Positions 58,261 through 64,000 of a stretch of 64,000 nt of DNA are shown here, one piece after another. The position numbers and the translations under genes were made by a program. How positions within the stretch are numbered: the stretch's first letter is position 1; each line of letters begins with the position of its first letter. The notes beneath the pieces were generated by a model. It was not told the origin of the DNA and did no database searches. It saw nothing but the letters and a program-made list of their open reading frames with translations. Origin of the DNA: Engraulis encrasicolus (lineage: Eukaryota; Chordata; Actinopteri; Clupeiformes; Engraulidae); NCBI RefSeq assembly GCF_034702125.1, contig NC_085865.1, positions 18,078,281 through 18,142,280 on the forward strand, written 5' to 3'.

Positions 58261-59965
58261 TGTTACCATTGTAGCAAAGTGGACTTTGACGTTCCCTTTT
58301 CATTTGCGGTGCGTGCGTCATCACGTCACACCGACCTATCAGCTGATCTCACAGCTGATTTCAATGCAGCTGAGACGCCGGCTTTTTCGCAAGCTAGGAG
58401 GAATAGCTGTCGGTCAACGTGCTTTCCTTTGTCCATCCAAACGTGCATTCTGGTCTACTCTTTGCACTCCGATCTGTTGCCAAATTCAACTTGGCGTGAC
58501 ACGCTCTCCGCCTCGTACAAGTGTATCTACCGGTGCCATCAGCTGTTTGTTGGCTACCCTGTTCATCTACCAAAGCTCCGAGAGCTCTCTCCTTCTGGCT
58601 CAGGTAGGCCACCCAAATGACGCCACACGTTCGCTAAAGTTTTGATTTGTTTGACTCGGGTCTAACCGATGATGTATTTTGTTGTAGCGTGGGTTTGAGT
58701 TTCCTCTGACTCGTCGGCCTTTATTGTCTTCCTCCTCTCCTCCTCTGCTGTTGTGGAACGTGAGTATACCGCTTCAAACTTTCATCACGTTGTAAAATTG
58801 GTACTATAGTCCAGTTACATCGCATTGCCCTCTGTATTTGTAGGCGCCTTGGTGTAGCTGCAGACTCCCGGTTCGCTCTGAATTGCTGCTGTTTTGTCCC
58901 CCCCCTCGGTACATGCTTCGGACTGACGCGTCGCAGTGTCCGGTCATCCGAGGGCTATCACTCCGAAAGCATTCAGCAGCCCAGCTTAAGTTACCTTGCG
59001 CAGGTGGCGCATGTGGCCGAGTTCAGTGTGTGCGTGAATGTAGTCTGCGTGAGTGAGCGTCCTGTTATGTCGTGGTGAGAGCACGGTTCATTTGTTTATT
59101 TTGTACATTTTCTTTGAGGGATGTTTCTTTCTTTTGTTTGATTATTTTCTTTTGACTTGAGTTGGGAACTTCAATTTGAATTATTTTGTTTTGTTTCTGT
59201 AACTACTGAGTGTGCACGGCTTATAGCCTAAACCAATGCCCCTGGCCTGATTGTTGTTACTAATTCTCATCAGTCCTGCTCTCGCCTGTAGCAACCTCTT
59301 TCTGTGGCGAGTTAGATTTTGCTGGTGGGCCCTGCAGTTCAGTCTATTTCATTTTGTTTGTCTTTATTTGCTGGGCAAGTGGCAGGCCCTTGATTACCCC
59401 TTTATTTACCCTTTTCTTTTCTGTTAACAGGTGCAGGTAATCCCAGAGGGAGGTCCTCTTCCCCCCTGGTGGTGGGTCCGGTCACGTGGTGTGCAGTGAA
59501 TTGCAGTGCAGTGTTACCTGTGTGTGAGTGCAATAATTCACCTTCACTTAGTGTGTGCATGGGCACGAGTGTTTGTGTGTACTTATCCAAGACCTATACA
59601 GGGGGCTTAGTATAATTCCCCCCTCTTGGGTGCACCTGCCCTGTATTTGAGAACCCTCCCTTTTGTACCGATTTGTGTGAGTGTGTATGTGAGTGTGAGT
59701 GTGGGTGTGTATTGTGGTGGGAAACATTTTAACTGTCCGGGTTTTTATATTTATATGTGAAATTGTTAATAAAGAGATTATTTTGTTACGGAATCCACGT
59801 TTCCTCGTTAATGCAACAGAACTTGTGTGGGGGTCAAATCTAAGGTTTTCATACAGTCCCTGGGCAGTAGTTCCCATTCTTACCCCAGGGTGGCGTAGTC
59901 TATTTAGTAAGAAAAACTGTGAAATTTAGAGTTTAAAACTCTCCTGTCCTTACCACTTGGTTACA
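58261..59965 (+). mobile_element. LTR-like sequence related to 50011-51888
   Basis: The 3' part has AATAAA at about 59769, then CCCCAGGGTGGCGTAGTC and an end in CTTGGTTACA, paralleling the right end of the element at 50011. The left border is uncertain (a TGTTACCATTG start at 58261 is a guess), and no flanking duplication was found. The frames of 126 and 130 codons near 58250 lack family motifs. Confidence 0.35.
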
Positions 59966-60119
59966 CGTGCAAGCTTTATTCTGGCATGGGAAAGATAGGC
60001 AGATATACAGCACACAGCTTTCAGCAGCTGCCCTGTACTTCTTGGCATCTTTAATTCCAACATCATCCTCAATATGCTCAAGCTACCTCTGGCTAGCTCT
60101 GTTGCCTAACGGCCCGTTC

Positions 60120-60734
60120 CCACTTTGCCGGCGAGCGTGTTGATGCAGACGTCTTCAATTCATTTTCAATGGAAAGCGGCGACGCCCTCGCAAAGGCTTC
60201 TGGGAAACGTGGTGCGGCTACTTTGACAGCTGATGCGCGTCAAAAAGTTCAGCTCCCTTCTACTTTATGCTAATTATTCGCGGCCAACGCGGAGCGTTAT
60301 CCAATGATTGTCGAGTACATGAGGAATTCCCATGAAACCAAGGGCTATGTTTTGCTGCTTAAAAGTAGTTTTATGACTGGTTATCATACATTTTAATGTA
60401 AGATGCATACACTACAAGAAACTATGAAGTGCAAGGTCTTTGTGCTTATGTTCAAAGGATTATGTACATTTTGACGACATTCAAAACTACGTGAGGGCTA
60501 TGAAATGTGTGAAGTAAACACATGTCCACAGTTAGGTAAGGGCAGACTTTGATGTTACTATCGCTGGTTAGCTTGCTTAATCGATATAGACGTGTAGAAA
60601 GACAGAAGAAGATATTCCTGTTCAGTGTACTCTGTCACGCCCCTGCATGTGCTCCGACAAGAAGCATTCCGTCAACAAAGGGAGGCGCGTCGCGTTTATG
60701 AGCGTCAAATGGCCGTCAAAGTGGGAACAGGCCG
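60120..60734. mobile_element. Harbinger-like MITE with CGGCCCGTTCCCACTTTG ends
   Basis: The ends are CGGCCCGTTCCCACTTTG and CAAAGTGGGAACAGGCCG, each flanked by TAA (60117-60119 and 60735-60737). It is 615 bp and non-coding, inserted in the LINE remnant. Confidence 0.85.
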
Positions 60735-60854
60735 TAAGAAGCCAACATAAACGAAAATGAGCTATTCTTACACACTTCCATCAGTAAGTCCATCCTACAT
60801 GACCTTGACAACTGGATGCTGTTTATTACTTGAGCAGTCTGAACACATCACCAC

Positions 60855-61245
60855 TAGAGGTGTGTCGTTCATGAACGATCCGTTCTTTTGAACGGCTCTC
60901 TGAAGTGAACGATGGGAACCGGATCACAGCTGGGGGAGCCACTCGGCCATTATTTCGTTCATTTTTCATTCATTTTAAGCACGTGACCTCGACCAGAGTA
61001 ATTAAATTTGGGAAAAAACACAATTGTTTGCCTCAAAGAGAGGCAAAAACGGTCTAAAGAAGCAGGAGAATAATCAGTTGTTGTTTGGACAACATTACCT
61101 TGAGGAGGAGTCAAAATATTACATTTTTAACACTGAATAAATAATTTAAAAAAGAGCCATAAGAGCCAGTTTTTTGAACGGCTCTTTGAAAGGAACGAGC
61201 CACTAAGATCCGGATCCCAAAAAAGAGCCATAAATCCCATCTCTA
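60855..61245. mobile_element. hAT-type MITE, GTTCATGAACGA family
   Basis: It begins TAGAGGTGTGTCGTTCATG and ends GAGCCATAAATCCCATCTCTA. The flanks are ATCACCAC and GTCACCAC (7 of 8). Its GAACGGCTCT and GTGAACGA motifs relate it to 47515-48474. It interrupts the RNase H coding region of the LINE. Confidence 0.85.
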
Positions 61246-61474
61246 GTCACCACCTTTCTTGGCCGTGCCTCTTCCAGCCACTGAAATGCCTTAGTAATTG
61301 CGGCCATTTTGGTAGCATACACTGACAGCTCACTCTGTTAGTCTCCACAATCCATAATCAAGTTTTTGCAATAGCATCTGCCTTGTCTTTGCATCTTATA
61401 ATAACCTTCCCTTCATCCATCTGCACATCTTCACAGGATATTCATATTGTCTTCCATTAGAGCTGTACCCCTTA

Positions 61475-61836
61475 TGCCGTGTCCAGACCAAGAGCGAACT
61501 ACGCTGCCTGGTAGCTTGGGTAGCAGAAGAAGTTTCGCCTTAAATTCGCTGTATTCGCTGCAGACGCAGCATTGACATGTTTGATTCAGCTAATCACATA
61601 AGGCTCTGGCTTGACGGCCTGGGACATTCGGAGATATGAACGTTCCGATTGGTTTGCGGCGAACAGCGTCAGAGTGAATTCGCCTGCGATTAGATTTAGT
61701 TCAATCGTCAAAATTCGCTCTGGTCGCGCAAGAAGCTTCGCTCCTGGCGAATTCGCTTTGGTAGCGCAGGTCGCGTGCCCTCCATAGAGAAATAATGACT
61801 TTCGTCGCTTCATTCGCTCCTGGTCTGTACATGGCA
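61475..61836. mobile_element. Harbinger-like MITE, TGCCGTGTACAGACC family (copy 2)
   Basis: An inverted copy of 45102-45464 with ends TGCCGTGTCCAGACC and GGTCTGTACATGGCA. TTA lies on both sides (61472-61474 and 61837-61839). It is 362 bp. Confidence 0.88.
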
Positions 61837-61839
61837 TTA

Positions 61840-62207
61840 TTCTCTTTATCATTCTTACAATATCATTCTTCATTCCTCACGTTTGTTCACTGGGAGACGC
61901 GCGTCCAAGCGCACCGCTGTAGGCGATGTAGGTAGCGTGCACCTGCCAGCTGCATTTATATGCTAATGCACTACTTTAGTTAGGTCTATCGCTGGGGCTA
62001 GGTCTATCTATTAAATTTTAAAACACCACCAAAGTTGAAGTGACAAAACCTGTCCCACATTAGAGCACACCCTTTTTAGTGGAGTGACTATTACAGCACA
62101 GACACTAGCAGTCAACATAACATTCCACACCAGTCAATTAACTAATTATCTACGATCACTAAAAGCCTGTTCACTCTGTTCATGCCCATTAAGGCAGCAC
62201 TTGGCTT
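61840..62207. other. Non-coding DNA downstream of the HMGXB3-like exons
   Basis: No clear exon was found. The HMGXB3-like gene might continue here if a GTATGA donor at its last visible exon is used, but no matching acceptor and frame were identified. Confidence 0.3.
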
Positions 62208-63737
62208 TCATACCCTGACACTCAGTAACTCATCAGCCAGCCTGTCCTCTGTTATATCTGTCATGTCTTGCTGGTCCTCAGCTGGACTCTGTTTGCCTGG
62301 ATTTTCTTTTAACTCAGTGTTCAGGACAACACTGCCCCTCCTAGTGTGCGGCCCTATCCAGGGTGCCCAGTTGTTATAACTGGGATGTACCACAAAAGGG
62401 TTATCCTTGTTACCTTTGAGCGTTAGTAGGGTAGATTAGGAGCAAAGACAGAAGACAAAAATTGAGATTGTCAGTAGTAAACACTTCCCATTGTAAATGT
62501 CCAACACAAGACACACACTACTCCTCAAAAAACAAGACACACATCCACAAAATGAATGTCACACTATTATAAAAACACATTAAAAGTGTGTGCCACCAGA
62601 TACAAAAAGCCTTTACTCACTAGGAACCAACCTACGTGCTACCATCTCCTTAGAGACCTTGTCCCAGAAGGCGACAGCATCCACGTTGCCATCAAACTCC
62701 TCCGGTGGCTCCTCAATTTCACTCACTGTAAAAGAAATTACAGTCATACCATAGTCTGTGCCTAACTGACAGGCAGTGTTTCACTCACTCACTCACTCGC
62801 TCCACAGACTTACCAGGCATACTAAAAAAAACCTTCTTATGGAGGTCCATGACCACGGTGACAGGATGGTAGCCACATGAGACGCATGAAAATGTGTGTG
62901 TGTGGTCACACAGTGCTTCAAAACTCAGATATGCATTCAACATTTTCTGTGGAGCTGGGTAGCGTCTTTCATATGTCCTTTCCAGTGCCTCGATGACACT
63001 CCCAACAGCTTGGTGAGTCTGCAAAATCATTGTTGAGATTATAATGTTCATTTGCTGTTCTGTTTATGTGATAATGACATGAGAAGTTAAAAAGCCTTTT
63101 TTCCTGCATTGTGTGCTGTAACACTTGGTAAATGTGTACACTTACATAAACTTACTAAATGTATATAAAATTACAGCATATAGAATAGACAACATTGAGA
63201 ATGATCTACCTGGAGACTGTTTCTGAGATATACACATAGGTGTACAGACAGAAGTGTATGGTCATCGAAATTGTGGACACCATCAGACCACTCCTGGTAT
63301 CGACACACCTGTCCACAGTTGTTGCACCACTTGCAGTACAATGCTATCCCTGTTTGCAGTTGTTATAAAGTAGGAGATTGAGGACAAAGAACAGGGAAGT
63401 GAGCACAGATGTACTTATCAGCACCTACAGCAAAATTAAAGCTGCAATTCAATTTGTTTTTGCCAGGACATACTACATTGGGGTACACAGAGGAATTTGC
63501 ATTATCACACCAAGGGTATGTTTTTCATGTTACTCCTATCATCACAGACATTGAACTATCTACATAAAACAACTTCTCATACACACAATACACAATGACC
63601 CACCCTCGATTACCTGTGTCATTGTGACAATCTTGCCCTTCAAAGTGATGAGTGATGGTTCACTCAGCAGTGTGCCATCAGGACAGCAGCGACAAAAGGT
63701 CTCGGATGGCACCAACACTGATGGAAAGGTCTTGATA
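62208..63737 (-). CDS. HMGXB3-like protein with CxC4-type cysteine cluster, partial
   Basis: Minus-strand exons: from 63737 (broken) to 63614, 63349-63210, 63018-62814, 62725-62621 and 62413-62208. They encode, in order, VPSETFCRCCPDGTLLSEPS, then YCKWCNNCGQVCRYQEWSDG with VHNFDDHTLLSVHLC, then YPAPQKMLNAYLSFEALCDH with FSCVSCGYHPVTVVMDLHKK, then EEPPEEFDGNVDAVAFWDKV, then NPFVVHPSYNNWAPWIGP with ITEDRLADELL. The last three junctions are GT-AG and in frame. The junction between the first and second exons does not keep frame as drawn, so a small exon may be missing. The pattern of paired cysteines, RYQEW, HNF and VVMDLHKKG-like blocks matches the C-terminal CxC4-like region of HMGXB3 proteins, a cluster described in association with KDZ transposases. 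The function is not known to me. The 5' part lies beyond the window, and a MITE breaks the first exon. Confidence 0.7.
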
Positions 63738-63738
63738 A

Positions 63739-64000
63739 AGCCGGGCATACACTGTGCGATATTTTCACTCGTGTGTCTTAAGCTTCTACTCACACTGCAC
63801 GATGGAATTTCACTGTTTAAAAGTTCACAACTCACGTCCTCACACTACACGAGCCGACAGTCGGATGCGAGCGAAATGCTTCCACCGTACAACGCGACAG
63901 GCATGTTTCCCCGGTCTGCAGAGGAGGGAACATGCGCACCTGAGGTGTAGATGAGGTCGCGCTCAACAGCGAATCGCACGGCCCTATTCATTTGTGCATG
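63739..64000. mobile_element. Harbinger-like MITE, AGCCGGGCATACACTG family (copy 2), cut by window end
   Basis: Preceded by TAA (63736-63738), it begins AGCCGGGCATACACTGTGCG and follows 53654 onward with few differences to the last base. By comparison it should extend about 255 bp beyond the window. It lies immediately against coding sequence of the HMGXB3-like exon. Confidence 0.88.

Larger units (their letters stand above)
59966..61474 (-). mobile_element. LINE remnant with RNase H domain, interrupted by two MITEs
   Basis: Pieces at 61246-61474, 60738-60854 and 59966-60116 belong to one minus-strand retroelement. The first encodes ELSVYATKMAAITKAFQWLE, leading to EEARPRKVV. Removing the hAT MITE with one copy of its duplication restores the frame into VVMCSDCSS, an RNase H catalytic Asp region. 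A shifted frame gives RMDLLMEVCKNS. An RNase H after the reverse transcriptase is typical of I-clade-type LINEs. It is decayed and 5' truncated. Confidence 0.65.

Noticed and set aside
58240..58645. 126- and 130-codon overlapping ORFs as a gene
   Set aside because: Two long overlapping frames without motifs, in a likely LTR; no splice or codon evidence.
58261..59965. Full LTR retrotransposon formed by the two LTR-like sequences at 50 and 58 kb
   Set aside because: The two are only weakly similar, have different flanks, and many independent transposons lie between; no gag or pol is present there.

Overview
The window looks like gene-poor, repeat-dense nuclear DNA of a teleost (ray-finned) fish. 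The reasons are GT-AG introns, abundant (CA)n/(GT)n microsatellites, an L2-type LINE with the usual fish 3' tail, a tRNA-derived SINE, many short hAT-, Harbinger- and TTAA-type elements, a chromodomain Ty3/gypsy remnant, a THAP-transposase remnant and an HMGXB3/CxC4-like gene fragment. No operons, Shine-Dalgarno sites or CRISPR arrays are present. Most of the ORFs longer than 60 codons are chance frames across microsatellites or transposons. The species cannot be named from the sequence.

Layout. At 1-4 kb there is a probable signal-peptide exon on the minus strand (1254-1367), a hAT-type MITE and microsatellites. At 4.7-6.05 kb lies an L2 LINE carrying an inserted repeat. At 6-21.8 kb there is mostly non-coding DNA with MITEs, SINE-like pieces, a CACCGTCAG-rich repeat (9.8-11.7 kb), a possible conserved non-coding element (13.2-13.7 kb) and a near-perfect fold-back (16.25-16.56 kb). 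At 21.8-25.2 kb is the best-supported host gene, a four-exon C2H2 zinc-finger gene on the minus strand; its splice model stays in frame to give 496 residues. At 25.66-28.27 kb sits a large fold-back whose two arms are each an array of ~150-bp units. At 28-31.4 kb there are MITEs with exact target-site duplications.

At 31.96-34.06 kb is a decayed Ty3/gypsy pol and chromodomain with a 256-bp LINE piece inside the integrase. At 34.6-35.17 kb two consecutive in-frame exons of an unidentified acidic protein have related sequences. At 36.6-37.45 kb there is a tandem array of units that each carry a Pol III B-box-like sequence. At 37.9-40.4 kb lies a frameshifted THAP plus DDE transposase gene. At 40.6-44.6 kb there is a hAT-like element, then a duplicated segment of which one copy is split by a 1,671-bp TTAA-flanked insertion and the other is the empty site.

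At 45-62 kb transposons are heavily nested: a hAT inside a hAT (both with exact 8-bp duplications), a 3.36-kb element holding a MITE and an LTR-like sequence, a Mutator-like fold-back, Harbinger-like MITEs, and an RNase-H-bearing LINE remnant broken by two MITEs. At 62.2-63.7 kb are exons of an HMGXB3-like protein with a CxC4-type cysteine cluster (the cluster linked in the literature to KDZ transposases). Its 5'-most visible exon is interrupted by a Harbinger-like MITE that runs off the window and has a second copy at 53.65 kb.

The genes do not form a pathway. The coherent theme is transposon turnover: nesting order, empty sites and target-site duplications allow several insertions to be ordered in time. 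All family names are from recognition of motifs and termini, without database searches.
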